Shown: positions 33,356 to 46,385, counted from the first letter of the stretch. The stretch is DNA of 64,000 nucleotides from Pseudomonas knackmussii B13 (GCF_000689415.1 NZ_HG322950.1:3603501-3667500); one strand, 5' to 3'. The notes: generated by a model not told the origin, from the sequence alone. Made by a program: numbers and translations.

Positions 33356-34276
33356 ATGCTCGAACTTCGTCATCTGAAAACCCTGCACGCCCTGCGGGAA
33401 GCCGACAGCCTGGTGGAAGCGGCCGAGCGCCTGCACCTGACCCAGTCCGCCCTCTCCCACCAGTTCAAGGAACTGGAGGACCGCCTCGGGCTGTCGCTGT
33501 TCATCCGCAAGACCAAGCCTGTGCGCTTCACCAGCGCCGGCCTGCGCCTGCTGCAGCTGGCCGATTCGGTACTGCCGCAGCTGCGCGCGGCCGAGCGCGA
33601 CCTGGCTCGCCTGGCCGGGGGCACCGCCGGACGTCTGCACATGGCCATCGAGTGCCACAGCTGCTTCCAGTGGCTGATGCCGACCATCGACCAGTTCCGC
33701 GACGCCTGGCCGGAGGTGGAGCTGGACCTGGCCTCGGGCTTCTCCTTCGCCCCGCTGCCGGCGCTGGCGCGCGGCGACCTCGACCTGGTGGTGACCTCGG
33801 ACCCGGTGGAGATCGCCGGCATCACCTACGTACCGCTGTTCACCTACGAGGCGCTGCTGGCCGTGGACAATCACCACGCACTGGCGGCAAAGCCGTTCAT
33901 CGTGCCGGATGACCTGGCCAGCCAGACGCTGATCACCTACCCGGTGGAGCGCGATCGCCTGGACGTCTTCACCCGTTTCCTCGAACCGGCCGATGTCGAG
34001 CCGGCGCAGGTGCGCACCGCCGAGCTGACCGTGATGATGATGCAGCTGGTGGCTTCCGGCCGTGGCGTCTGCTGCCTGCCGAACTGGGCCTTGCACGAGT
34101 ACAGCTCGCGCGGTTACGTGACCGCCAAGCGCCTCGGCGAGAAGGGCCTGTACTGCACGCTGTACGCAGCCATCCGCGCAGACATGCTGGACGCGCCCTT
34201 CATGCGCGACTTCCTGCTCACCGCCAAGGACACCTCCTTCGCCACCCTAGAAGGGGTCAGCGCGGCCAAGGGCTGA
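33356..34276 (+). CDS. metR: LysR-family methionine regulator
   Basis: A 306-residue LysR regulator. The N-terminal helix-turn-helix is MLELRHLKTLHALREADSLVEAAERLHLTQSALSHQFKELEDRLGLSLFIRKTKPVRFTSAG. The effector domain has the MetR-type IECHSCFQWLMPTIDQFRDAWPEVELDLASGF and LLAVDNHHALA. MetR activates metE and metH in enterobacteria with homocysteine as co-effector. Here it neighbours a partial MetE and, 3.3 kb on, metH. The ATG at 33356 begins the HTH; an upstream in-frame ATG adds 12 residues. Confidence 0.93.
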   Translation: MLELRHLKTLHALREADSLVEAAERLHLTQSALSHQFKELEDRLGLSLFIRKTKPVRFTSAGLRLLQLADSVLPQLRAAERDLARLAGGTAGRLHMAIECHSCFQWLMPTIDQFRDAWPEVELDLASGFSFAPLPALARGDLDLVVTSDPVEIAGITYVPLFTYEALLAVDNHHALAAKPFIVPDDLASQTLITYPVERDRLDVFTRFLEPADVEPAQVRTAELTVMMMQLVASGRGVCCLPNWALHEYSSRGYVTAKRLGEKGLYCTLYAAIRADMLDAPFMRDFLLTAKDTSFATLEGVSAAKG

Positions 34277-34290
34277 GCGACACGGAAACG

Positions 34291-34319
34291 AAAAAGGCGG
34301 CCCCAGGGCCGCCTTTTTC
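34291..34319. terminator. Bidirectional terminator between metR and nfuA
   Basis: AAAAAGGCGGCCC / GGGCCGCCTTTTT stem with a two-base loop, between convergent genes. Confidence 0.93.
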
Positions 34320-34337
34320 ATGCGTCGCGTACACCTA

Positions 34338-34922
34338 TCAGTAGTAGGCGTTCTCGCGGTTGCTGTGGTCGGTGACGTCACGTACACCGTTCAGCTCCGG
34401 GATGCGCTCTTTCAGGGTCTTCTCGACGCCGTCCTTGAGGGTCATCTCGACCGCGCCGCAGCCCTGGCAACCGCCGCCGAAACGCAGCACGGCAATGTTG
34501 TCCTCGACCACGTCCACCAGGCTCACCTGGCCGCCGTGGCTGGCCAGACCGGGGTTGATCTCGGTCTGCAGGTAGTAGTTGATGCGCTCGGTGATCGGGC
34601 TGTCTTCGTTGACCATCGGCACCTTGGCGTTCGGCGCCTTGATGGTCAGCTGGCCGCCCATGCGGTCGGTCGCGTAGTCGACCACGGCGTCTTCCAGGAA
34701 GGGTTCGCTGATGGCGTCGATGTAGGCGGTGAAATCCTTCAGGCCGACCGGGGTGTCTTCCGGCTTCTGCTCGCCCGGCTTGCAGTAGGCGATGCAGGTT
34801 TCGGCGTACTGGGTACCGGGCTGAGTGATGAAGATGCGAATGCCGATCCCGGGGGTGTCCTGCTTGGCCAGCAGTTCGGCCAGGTAACCCTGGGCAGCTT
34901 CGGTAATGGTGATGGCGCTCAT
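34338..34922 (-). CDS. nfuA: Fe-S cluster carrier NfuA
   Basis: A 194-residue iron-sulfur carrier: degenerate A-type (IscA-like) domain at residues 1-95 and Nfu domain at 105-194 with the cluster-binding CxxC (Cys152 and Cys155 in FGGGCQGCGAVEM). NfuA delivers [4Fe-4S] clusters and protects under oxidative stress and iron limitation. The start at 34922 (MSAITITEAAQGYLAELLAKQ) agrees with the family. It lies next to cti, as in PAO1. Confidence 0.95.
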   Translation of the reverse strand: MSAITITEAAQGYLAELLAKQDTPGIGIRIFITQPGTQYAETCIAYCKPGEQKPEDTPVGLKDFTAYIDAISEPFLEDAVVDYATDRMGGQLTIKAPNAKVPMVNEDSPITERINYYLQTEINPGLASHGGQVSLVDVVEDNIAVLRFGGGCQGCGAVEMTLKDGVEKTLKERIPELNGVRDVTDHSNRENAYY

Positions 34923-35040
34923 GGCAACTCCTCGCAAACGTGCCGCCAGTGTACGTCATTCGGCCCTGACGGAGAAAGCCCTACTAATTTGGTAGGAATA
35001 ATTCGCAGTTGGCGTCCGGACACGGGCGCTCCCGGTTTCT

Positions 35041-35115
35041 GGATCCCCGCGTTCGCGGGGACGACGCAGCGGAAAGCGAATCTTGATCCCGTCACTCCCG
35101 CGAACGCGGGAGCCC
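35041..35115. repeat. Two palindromes of the CCCGCGAACGCGGG family
   Basis: Copies at 35041-35065 (CCCCGCGTTCGCGGGGACGAC) and 35089-35115 (inverted, CACTCCCGCGAACGCGGGAG) in the nfuA-cti gap. Confidence 0.75.
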
Positions 35116-35148
35116 AAAAGACTGCTGCTCCCGCAGGAGGGGCGGGGA

Positions 35149-37437
35149 TCAGAGGTTCTCGTAGCGGTTCATATCGAGGATGCCCGCCTCCACCGGCTCG
35201 AATTCGCGCAGGTAGGCGTCGAGGTCGTGGAAGTAGGTCCAGAACTGCGGGTTGCTGCGGCGGATGCCCCAGTGCTCGACGACCTGCTCGAAGCCCGCCT
35301 GGTCCTTCGCCTGCTCCAGCGCGCTGACGAAGTCGCCCGCCTCTTCTGCCTTGAGCGAGAACATGAAGTTCGGATAGCTGGAGAGCACGCCCGGGTAGAT
35401 CGTCAGGGTATCCAGGCCCGGCTGGTAGCGCAGCGACTCTCCGAGCATGAAGGCAACGTTGCTGTGCGCGCGGTTGCGCAGGACCGTATAGATCTCGCGC
35501 TTACCATCAGCCATCTCGACGCGCAGCATGGTCGCCTCAGGCAGGAAATCGATCACCTTGAGCCCCGCCGCCGGCCGGCCGGAAAGGCGGCTGAATGCCT
35601 GCTCGGCATCTTGCAGCGGGCGCGACACCTGCGGCCGGTAGCAGGCCCCGCTCTGGCACAGGTTGATCGGGTCGGGACGCGCATTGAGGCTGGCGAAGCG
35701 GCTCAGCAGCTGGCTGGCGAAAGCGCCCTTGGCGCCGTGTTCGGGCAAACCTAGATCGCTGGGCGCGTCGTTCTCGACGTTCTGGTAATCCAGCCACATC
35801 TTCAGCTTGCCGCTGCTCTGGTACCAGTCGTCGAGCAGCTTGGGCCGCTCCGCCACCGGCATCAGGCGCAGGAAGTTCTGCTCGGCGCCGTTGCGGATCA
35901 GGTCGAAGTACAGCCGCGTCTGCGCCTGGTGCGAGACGTTGCCGAAGACGTCGAAGTTGACCACCAGCCCGTAGTAGGTGCGTTCGAGCAGCGGGTAATC
36001 CATCCACCACATCGTCTGCGGCACGCCGCCGATCAGGCCCTTGCGCACCGAGGCGCTGTCGTACTGGCGGAAGATCGACAGCAGCGCGTTGTCGTTGCCG
36101 CGCCAGATGTCCGCCCAGGTCGGCGCCGGCGCATCCTCGTAGGTGTCCAGGCGCAGCGCCTCGTACTCGTTGCGCTTGTCGCGGTAGGCGGTCCACTGCT
36201 GCAGCATCTGGCTCATGTCGTCGATCTGCCCGGGCAGCGCCAGCAGCGGCGTGGCCTTGGCCCGATAGACCGGATCGGTGATGTAGAGGTCGTGGTCCGG
36301 GTCCTGGAAGAACGTCCAGAAGTTGTCGCGGATCACGTCGGTGGCGATCTGCCCGCGGCATACCGGCCCGCGGATGAAGGTGCGGACGAAGTACTCGGCG
36401 TTATCCAGCATAAACTGGTAGCGCGCCCGCGCCGGGATGGCGGCGAAGGTCTCGAAGGGGTTGGCACGATGCTGCAGGCCGTAGCCGGGCACCTTGTCGG
36501 TAGTCCAGTCGCCGCTGAAGAACAGCTCGCGGGTGTGCGCCAGCTTGGCCGGGCTCAGCGGATAGGTGATGTGGGTCTTGTGCACGATCACGCCCTGGAT
36601 CGGCCACAGGCGGTAGTAGAACTCGACGCCGGGGTCGTCGTTGGGACGGCGCGTCGGGATCGGGTCGATGGGCACGCCGCTGGGCGTGCGTGAGCGCACC
36701 AGCTGGAAGAAATGCCCCGGCGCGCCCTTGTCCTGGAAGTACAGGTGGGCGAGGAACAGATGTTCGTAGAGCCAGCGCGACACCAGCGTCTCGCGCGCGC
36801 CCCGCTGGTTGAGGAAAGTCTCCCAGGCGTTGACCTGGCGCGCCTCAGCGGCGGACGGCAGCCAGGCCTGCTCGTCGACCGGCGCGCCCTCGGCCAGCCA
36901 TTTCTTCAGGGTGCCGTACTGCTGGTCGCTCAGCCCGCTGACGGCGAAGGGCATGCCACTGCGCGGATTCTTCGCCACGAAGTCGTCGATGCTGTCCGGC
37001 GTCGGGCACTGGTTGCTGCGGTTGATCGACAGGTCGAGGCCGTCGGGGATCTTCGCGTTGGGCACCAGCGGGTGGTTGTGGCCCAGGTCGATCATGCGCG
37101 CCATCAGCGCCGCCTGGCCGTTGCGCGCGTCGAGCACCGACCAGAAGTCCTTGCGCCGCCAGGCATCGGCGCCATGGGCGTCGAGGAACAAGCGGGTGGT
37201 GTCCTGGGCCTTGGTGCGCGAGCCGTTGTACACCGGCAGCTTGTTGGCGCCGCGCTGGGCGCCTTCGGCGGCGCTGAGGTTCAGCTGGCAAGGCGAGTCG
37301 TAGCAGGCATGGCAGGCCACGCACTTGTCGGTGAAGATCGGCTGTATGTCCTTGCTGTAGGAAATGTTCGCGGCACGCGCACCGCCGGCAAGCAGCATGA
37401 ACGCCATGGTCAACGCAAGGGATGCGCGCAAGGACAT
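35149..37437 (-). CDS. cti: Periplasmic fatty acid cis/trans isomerase
   Basis: Cti converts cis-unsaturated membrane fatty acids to trans, stiffening the membrane within minutes of solvent or heat stress. The 762-residue cytochrome-type protein has a signal peptide (cleaved near GGARA-AN) and a c-type haem motif CVACH at residues 39-43, essential for activity in P. putida. Further conserved stretches include SRWLYEHLFLAHLYF, FYYRLWPIQGVIVHKTHITYPL and GPVCRGQIATDVIRDNFW. It is divergent from metH. No Tse1/Tsi1 toxin-immunity genes lie between cti and metH, unlike PAO1. Confidence 0.95.
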   Translation of the reverse strand: MSLRASLALTMAFMLLAGGARAANISYSKDIQPIFTDKCVACHACYDSPCQLNLSAAEGAQRGANKLPVYNGSRTKAQDTTRLFLDAHGADAWRRKDFWSVLDARNGQAALMARMIDLGHNHPLVPNAKIPDGLDLSINRSNQCPTPDSIDDFVAKNPRSGMPFAVSGLSDQQYGTLKKWLAEGAPVDEQAWLPSAAEARQVNAWETFLNQRGARETLVSRWLYEHLFLAHLYFQDKGAPGHFFQLVRSRTPSGVPIDPIPTRRPNDDPGVEFYYRLWPIQGVIVHKTHITYPLSPAKLAHTRELFFSGDWTTDKVPGYGLQHRANPFETFAAIPARARYQFMLDNAEYFVRTFIRGPVCRGQIATDVIRDNFWTFFQDPDHDLYITDPVYRAKATPLLALPGQIDDMSQMLQQWTAYRDKRNEYEALRLDTYEDAPAPTWADIWRGNDNALLSIFRQYDSASVRKGLIGGVPQTMWWMDYPLLERTYYGLVVNFDVFGNVSHQAQTRLYFDLIRNGAEQNFLRLMPVAERPKLLDDWYQSSGKLKMWLDYQNVENDAPSDLGLPEHGAKGAFASQLLSRFASLNARPDPINLCQSGACYRPQVSRPLQDAEQAFSRLSGRPAAGLKVIDFLPEATMLRVEMADGKREIYTVLRNRAHSNVAFMLGESLRYQPGLDTLTIYPGVLSSYPNFMFSLKAEEAGDFVSALEQAKDQAGFEQVVEHWGIRRSNPQFWTYFHDLDAYLREFEPVEAGILDMNRYENL

Positions 37438-37612
37438 GTAGGTCTCCCAACCTCGTGAATGGGCGGATTCTAGCGGGTTGGCGAGGATTTTCGGTCAATG
37501 AGCGATGGATTCAACATGAATCGCGCTCATGCAAATCCGCCACAAGCTCAAATCTCTTGCAGCTTTGCTATTATCACCGCCCCTTTGTCACAGCCTTTTC
37601 CAGGTAGTTCCC

Positions 37613-41305
<3,693 letters not shown>

Positions 41306-41327
41306 TCCCCATTAGCAGGAGAAACAC

Positions 41328-41678
41328 ATGAAATACCTCACCCCCGAACAGATGGAAAAACCCCGCAAGCGCCGCCTTCAGAAGAAGCTGCGCCTGGGCG
41401 AGTTCAAGGAATTCGGCTTCAGCCTGGAAGTGAACTACAGCGGCGACCTGGATGACGTGCTCGACCAGTGGATCGACTTCGTCGAATCCCAGGGCTGGGT
41501 CTTCGTCGGCGGCGCCACCGAAGACGGCGAGTTCACCGGCTACCTGTGCCTGAACGCCGTCGGCAGCCTCAGCGAAGCCGACCGCGAGACCGCCCAGCAG
41601 TGGCTGAAAGGCCAGAGCTGGTGCAAGTCCTTCGAACTCGGCGAGCTCAGCGACTGCTGGCACGGCCTGTTCGAGTAA
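41328..41678 (+). CDS. yggL: YggL family 50S ribosome-binding protein
   Basis: A 116-residue protein matching YggL/DUF469: KRRLQKKLRLGEFKEFGFSLEVNYSGDLD at the start, DFVESQGWVFVGG in the middle and SFELGELSDCWHGLFE at the end. Members associate with the 50S ribosomal subunit. It lies 22 bases after metH with AGGAGAAAC before the ATG, so it is probably expressed from the metH transcript as well. Confidence 0.88.
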   Translation: MKYLTPEQMEKPRKRRLQKKLRLGEFKEFGFSLEVNYSGDLDDVLDQWIDFVESQGWVFVGGATEDGEFTGYLCLNAVGSLSEADRETAQQWLKGQSWCKSFELGELSDCWHGLFE

Positions 41679-41685
41679 GACCCCA

Positions 41686-41711
41686 CGCCGCCCCGCGTTC
41701 GGGGGGCGGCG
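41686..41711 (+). terminator. Hairpin after yggL
   Basis: CGCCGCCCC / GGGGCGGCG stem around GCGTTCGG, followed by CTTTGTCTC; a modest T run. Confidence 0.6.
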
Positions 41712-41795
41712 CTTTGTCTCACCCCCGTCCCCTCGCGGTTGCCTACCGCCCCTCGCTCTGCGAACCTGCGCCCACTCGATTGAAGGATGGGCAAC

Positions 41796-43163
41796 ATGGA
41801 ACACATCACCATCATCGGCAGCGGCTTCTGCGGCACGGCACTGGCCGTGCAATTGCTGACCCGCGCCCAGGGACCGCTGCGCGTCAGCCTGATCAACCGC
41901 TCCGGCCGACTGGCCCGCGGGCTGGCCTACGGCACCCGCTCGGCCAGCCACATCCTCAACGTCCCGGCCGAACGCATGAGCCTGTTCCCGGAACGCCCCT
42001 CGGATTTCCTCGAATTCGCCCGCCGGCAACTGCCCGAGGCACGCCCCGGCGACTTCCTGCCGCGACGCTTCTACGGCGACTACCTGCAGGACCGCCTCGG
42101 CCACGCCATCGCCGAAGCAGCACCCGGCGTGCGCTTCAGCAGCCTGTGCCAGCAGGTAGTGGAACTGGTCGACCAGGGCGATCACCTGCGTTTGCATCTC
42201 GATGACGGAGAGCTCCTGGACAGCCGCCAGGTAATCATTGCCACCGGCAACTTCGCTCCGTCCACCCCCGCCGCGCTGCAGAGCCTGGCTGGCGACCCGC
42301 GCTACCTGCGCGACCCGTGGCAGGCTGGCGCCCTCGAACAGATTCCGGGCGATGCACGCGTTCTCCTGCTCGGCACCGGACTGACCATGTACGACATGGC
42401 TCTGGCCCTGCAGGACCACGGGCACCGCGGCCAGATCACAGCCCTGTCGCGCCGGGCCCTACTGCCCCATGCGCACCGCGACAACGCCCAACATCCGCTG
42501 TTGCCCGAGCTGCCGGAAAGTTTCCGGCAGCCAATGCACCTCAACGAACGCGTCAGCAGCCTACGCCGACTGATTCGCGAAGCAGCGAAGGACGGACACG
42601 ACTGGCGCGACCTGGTTGCAGCCCTGCGTCCGCTGACCCCGCAAATCTGGCAGCAACTGAGCGACATCGAGCGCCGACGCTTCCTCCGCCATCTGCAACC
42701 GTATTGGGACGTGCATCGCCACCGTGCGGCGCCACCGGTCGCCCAGCGCATCACTGAACTGCGCGATAGTGGCCAACTGCAGGTTCGCGCCGGCCGGCTG
42801 CTCTCCGCTCACGCCGGGGATGATGGCCTGCAGCTGGAATTCCGCCCGCGGGGCCACAGCCGGCCTGTACGCGAACGCTTCGACTTCCTGATCAACTGCA
42901 CCGGCCCGAGCACGGATCTGCGGAACATCGGCGAGCCACTGCTCGAAGGCTTACTGAAGCGCGGCCAGATCGTGCAAGACGCGAACTGCCTGGGCCTGCA
43001 CACCGACTCTGAGTACCGTCTGCTCGATGCCACCGGCAAGGCGCAGCCAAACCTATTCCTGCTCAGCCCCATGTTGCGCGCCAGCCACTGGGAAAGCACT
43101 GCCGTGCCGGAACTGCGCCAGCACGCCGAACGCCTCGCCATACAGCTGCTGGAGACGAAATGA
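41796..43163 (+). CDS. FAD/NAD(P)-binding protein (COG4529/YdhS-like)
   Basis: A 455-residue flavoprotein-like protein. It starts with a dinucleotide fold (HITIIGSGFCGTALAVQLL) followed by SLINRSGRLARGLAYGTRSASHILNVPAERMS, characteristic of the NAD_binding_9 family of amine-oxidase/hydroxylase-like proteins. A second nucleotide site is seen at VLLLGTGLTMYDMALAL, and DFLINCTGPSTDLR completes the FAD-binding core. The substrate is unknown. The start at 41796 has GAAGG eight bases upstream. It overlaps the following GFA gene (ATGA), so they are co-expressed. Confidence 0.83.
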   Translation: MEHITIIGSGFCGTALAVQLLTRAQGPLRVSLINRSGRLARGLAYGTRSASHILNVPAERMSLFPERPSDFLEFARRQLPEARPGDFLPRRFYGDYLQDRLGHAIAEAAPGVRFSSLCQQVVELVDQGDHLRLHLDDGELLDSRQVIIATGNFAPSTPAALQSLAGDPRYLRDPWQAGALEQIPGDARVLLLGTGLTMYDMALALQDHGHRGQITALSRRALLPHAHRDNAQHPLLPELPESFRQPMHLNERVSSLRRLIREAAKDGHDWRDLVAALRPLTPQIWQQLSDIERRRFLRHLQPYWDVHRHRAAPPVAQRITELRDSGQLQVRAGRLLSAHAGDDGLQLEFRPRGHSRPVRERFDFLINCTGPSTDLRNIGEPLLEGLLKRGQIVQDANCLGLHTDSEYRLLDATGKAQPNLFLLSPMLRASHWESTAVPELRQHAERLAIQLLETK

Positions 43164-43600
43164 GCCACCCCCTGCACGGCAGCTGCCACTGCACAAATCT
43201 CCAGGTGCATGTCGGCCTGAGCCGCGAACCGCTCGATTACCAGCCCCGCGCCTGCGATTGCGGGTTCTGCCAGGCTCATGGCGCCGCTTACATCTCCGAT
43301 GCCGCCGGCAGCCTCGCCATCGAATGGCACGAGGAGCCCGGGCGTTACCGGCATGGCAGCCGCAATGCCGAGTTCCTCTTCTGTCGCCAGTGCGGCGTGC
43401 TGGTTGCCGTGACCTACGAAGCGGACGGCCGCACCTTCGCCGCCTTGAACGTCCGCGCGCTCGGCAGCGATACGGGCTTCGCCGCCGAGGCGCCGGCATC
43501 GCCGCAGCAACTGCCACCCGAACAGCGCATCGAACGCTGGAAAAAACTGTGGTTCGCCGATGTCGTGCTGCGTCCTGCAACTGCAGCAGCACCCGCCTGA
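43160..43600 (+). CDS. GFA/CENP-V zinc-binding domain protein
   Basis: A 146-residue protein with the GFA fold. Its zinc cysteines are in HGSCHC, CDCGFCQAHG and CRQCGVLVA. Relatives include glutathione-dependent formaldehyde-activating enzyme, but most members have no known substrate. Its start overlaps the stop of the preceding flavoprotein gene, suggesting that the two act together, perhaps on an aldehyde or thiol adduct (inference). Confidence 0.82.
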   Translation: MSHPLHGSCHCTNLQVHVGLSREPLDYQPRACDCGFCQAHGAAYISDAAGSLAIEWHEEPGRYRHGSRNAEFLFCRQCGVLVAVTYEADGRTFAALNVRALGSDTGFAAEAPASPQQLPPEQRIERWKKLWFADVVLRPATAAAPA

Positions 43601-43721
43601 CCCGACCGGACGCCACGCGGCGTCCTTCCCCATACGCTAGGCTTTTTCCTCAAGGGCAGCGGCCACCGGCACGCCGCCAGCCCAGCCAAGAATCGCCGGA
43701 TTACCTGCTGCCAGAGACGCC

Positions 43722-45047
43722 ATGCTAGAGCGCCAGCGCCTTCAGAACATTCTCAGCCTGGGTCTGCCGATCATCGGCGGAATGCTTAGCCAGAGCCTGC
43801 TCAACCTGGTGGATGCCGCCATGGTCGGCCACCTGGGCGAGAAGTCGCTGGCCGGCGTGGGCATCGGCAGTTACGCGAACTTCGTCGCCATCTCCCTCGT
43901 CATGGGCCTGGGTGCAGGCGTCCAGGCCATGGTCGCGCGTCGCCGTGGCGAAGGGCGTATCGATGACCTGGCCAGCCCGCTCAATTGCGGCCTGCTGGTG
44001 TCCCTCGGACTGGCCGTACCCATCAGCCTGATCTGCCTGCTGTTTGCCCACCCCATAGTGCGGTTGCTGTCGAGCGACCCGCAGGTGCTCGACATCGGCG
44101 TGCCCTACTTCGAGTGGCGCGCGCTCTCGGTGCTGGCGGTGGGCCTGAACTTCTCCTTCCGCGGCTACTGGAACGGCACGCGCCGCTCGGGCATGTACAT
44201 GCGCACCCTGGTGGTCATGCACCTGGCCAACGCCGGCATCAGCTACAGCCTGATCCACGGCCTGTTCGGCCTGCCGCAGATGGGCGCCATCGGCAGCGGC
44301 CTGGGCACCACGCTGGCGCTTTACCTGGGCTCGGCGATCTACGCCTGGATCACCTGGCGCGACGCCCGCGGCCACGGTTTCCTCACCCGACGGCCCAGCG
44401 AGCGCGACGTCCGCGTGATGCTGCGCCTGTCGCTGCCCAACTCGCTGCAACAATTCTTCTTCGCCGCCGGCATCACCTTTTTGTTCTGGATCATCGGCCA
44501 GGTCGGCACCCGCGAGCTGGCGGTGGCCCACGTGCTGATCAACCTGGCGCTGTTCCTGATCCTGCCCGGAATAGGCCTGGGCATGGCGGCGACCACCCTG
44601 GTCAGCCAATGCATGGGCGAGCGCGACTTCGACAGCGCGCACCGCTGGGGCTGGGACGTGGTGAAGGTCGCCGCGTGCGGGCTGGCGTTGCTCGGGACAC
44701 CGTTCTGGATGTTCCCCGAGGCGATCCTGCGGCTGTTCGTCAGCGACCCGTCGCTGATCGAGCTGGGCCGCGTGCCGCTGACCCTGACCGGACTGGGCAT
44801 GGTGATAGACGCCACCGCCCTGGTGCTCACCCAGGCCCTGCTCGGCGCCGGCGCCACGCGCACCGTGATGGCGGTCAGCCTGGGCAACCAGTGGCTGTTC
44901 TTCCTGCCGCTGGCCTATCTGGTCGGCCCGGTGCTCGGCGGCGGCCTGCTGGCGATCTGGAGCATGCAGATCCTGCAGCGCGGCCTGGCGTCGGCGATCT
45001 TCGCGGTGATGTGGCAGAAGCGCCAATGGACCGAAATCGAACTCTGA
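43722..45047 (+). CDS. MATE-family multidrug efflux transporter
   Basis: A 441-residue protein with twelve predicted helices in two halves. Family segments are ILSLGLPIIGGMLSQSLLNLVDAAMVGHLGEKSLAGVGIGSY in the N-lobe and LRLSLPNSLQQFFFAAGITFLFWIIGQVGTRELAVAHVL in the C-lobe. GLGAGVQAMVARRRGEG is also typical. It should exchange Na+ or H+ for cationic drugs or metabolites. The start at 43722 fits the first helix. The following DUF2970 gene may be co-transcribed. Confidence 0.9.
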   Translation: MLERQRLQNILSLGLPIIGGMLSQSLLNLVDAAMVGHLGEKSLAGVGIGSYANFVAISLVMGLGAGVQAMVARRRGEGRIDDLASPLNCGLLVSLGLAVPISLICLLFAHPIVRLLSSDPQVLDIGVPYFEWRALSVLAVGLNFSFRGYWNGTRRSGMYMRTLVVMHLANAGISYSLIHGLFGLPQMGAIGSGLGTTLALYLGSAIYAWITWRDARGHGFLTRRPSERDVRVMLRLSLPNSLQQFFFAAGITFLFWIIGQVGTRELAVAHVLINLALFLILPGIGLGMAATTLVSQCMGERDFDSAHRWGWDVVKVAACGLALLGTPFWMFPEAILRLFVSDPSLIELGRVPLTLTGLGMVIDATALVLTQALLGAGATRTVMAVSLGNQWLFFLPLAYLVGPVLGGGLLAIWSMQILQRGLASAIFAVMWQKRQWTEIEL

Positions 45048-45084
45048 GCGGGTCTATGCTTGCCCGCAGGCAGGAGGGGCTTTC

Positions 45085-45303
45085 ATGAACGACGATTCGC
45101 AGAACAAACCGCCGAGCTTCTGGCAGATGCTGCAAAGCGTGCTCGCCGCCGCCTTCGGCGTGCAGAGTGGGAAGAACCGCACCCGCGACTTCACCTACGG
45201 CAAACCCAGCCACTTCATCCTGCTGGGCATCGCCTTCACCCTGATCTTCGTCGTGCTGCTCTATGGGCTGGTGCAGCTGGTGCTGCACCTCGCCGGGGTC
45301 TGA
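45085..45303 (+). CDS. DUF2970 small membrane protein
   Basis: A 72-residue protein. PSFWQMLQSVLAAAFGVQSGKNRTRDFTYG at the N-terminus is the DUF2970 signature; a single membrane helix (HFILLGIAFTLIFVVLLYGLVQLVL) ends it. Function is unknown. It is convergent with the next gene, with only two bases between the stop codons. Confidence 0.85.
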   Translation: MNDDSQNKPPSFWQMLQSVLAAAFGVQSGKNRTRDFTYGKPSHFILLGIAFTLIFVVLLYGLVQLVLHLAGV

Positions 45304-45305
45304 AC

Positions 45306-46385
45306 CTAGCGCAGCAGGGGCTGCACCGAGAACTCATAGCGCTTGCGCTCCGGATGCAGCGCCAGGCTGAAGTCGCGGAAGTCGATACCGAAGCCCGGGC
45401 GCGCGAGATTGGCCTTCATGCGTGCGGCCTGGCGACGGTCGAGCAGAACGAAGATCGGTATCTGCCGATCCTTGCCGCCGTGGGTAGCGAAGTCGACTCC
45501 GGCATCGTAGTCATGCAGCAACACCATCGCCCAGGCACCGAGGCTGAAGTGGCCGGTAGCCGCCACGCTTACGCGGCCATCGACAGTGCTGTCGAGCATC
45601 TCCGGGGAGTTGTTCAGCGCACTGAACAGCAGGTCCTTGCCCGGCACGCGGCCGAGCTGCTTGGCCGCGCGCATGGCACCGAAGGCCATCTCATCGTTCG
45701 CCGACCAGACCAGCCGCGTCTGCGGGTAGCGCTTGAGCAGCTGCAAGCCCTGCTCGTAGGCCCGCTCGTTGGCCCAGCCGGCATAGACCAACTGCAACAG
45801 CCGCGCCTGCGGATACTCCGCCAGCGCCCGGCGCATGCCTTGCTCGCGGAACTGCGAGGCGGGTGTCTGCTTGCTGCCGGAGAACGCCAGCATCTGCAGC
45901 GGTGCCCCGCTCGCTTCACCCTGGCGCAGCAACGCCTTGGCCATCAGGTAGCCGGCCGCTTCGTCGTCGGCCACCAGGCTGCCGATCCAGTTCGGGTAGC
46001 GCCCGCGGCTGGCGCCGGCGATGCGCTGCTGGTCGGCGGTCAGGGTGCTGTTCACGGCGAACAGGCGCACACCGCTGCCCACCGATAGGCGCAGGATTTC
46101 CGGGCCGGCGTAGTTCTCGTTGACGAAGATCAGGTAGTCGGGACGCTGCGTCCCCTGCAGCACTTCGCGGGCTTCGCGAAGCATCTTCTGGGTATCGCGT
46201 TCGCCGTAGCGCACCTGCAGCGACATACCCAGGTCGCTCGCCGCGGCCTGCATGAATTGCGTGTAGCTGACCCAGAACGTTTCGTTGGCGCGCCCGGGGT
46301 TGAGAAAGACCACCGAAGCCGCCTGGCAGCCCATGGAGAGCAACAGGCCGGCGACCAACACCCAGGATTTACGCAGAAAACTCAC
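45306..46385 (-). CDS. Orphan periplasmic sugar-binding-type protein
   Basis: A 359-residue exported protein of the type I periplasmic binding fold (ribose/autoinducer-2 class). The signal peptide FLRKSWVLVAGLLLSMGCQA-AS is followed by VVFLNPGRANETFWVSYTQFMQAAASDLGM, PDYLIFVNENYAGPEIL, a hinge RLVWSANDEMAFGAMRAAKQLG, and FSALNNSPEMLDSTVDGRVSVAATGHF. No ABC permease or ATPase is adjacent, so it may feed a sensor kinase or diguanylate cyclase elsewhere (inference). Both possible starts are GTG; 46385 was preferred over 46406 because of the upstream GGGGTAGGG. Confidence 0.8.
   Translation of the reverse strand: MSFLRKSWVLVAGLLLSMGCQAASVVFLNPGRANETFWVSYTQFMQAAASDLGMSLQVRYGERDTQKMLREAREVLQGTQRPDYLIFVNENYAGPEILRLSVGSGVRLFAVNSTLTADQQRIAGASRGRYPNWIGSLVADDEAAGYLMAKALLRQGEASGAPLQMLAFSGSKQTPASQFREQGMRRALAEYPQARLLQLVYAGWANERAYEQGLQLLKRYPQTRLVWSANDEMAFGAMRAAKQLGRVPGKDLLFSALNNSPEMLDSTVDGRVSVAATGHFSLGAWAMVLLHDYDAGVDFATHGGKDRQIPIFVLLDRRQAARMKANLARPGFGIDFRDFSLALHPERKRYEFSVQPLLR

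Noticed and set aside
37438..37612. Cobalamin riboswitch in front of metH
   Set aside because: I looked for a B12-box-like sequence and long stems in the 175-base gap and could not support one.
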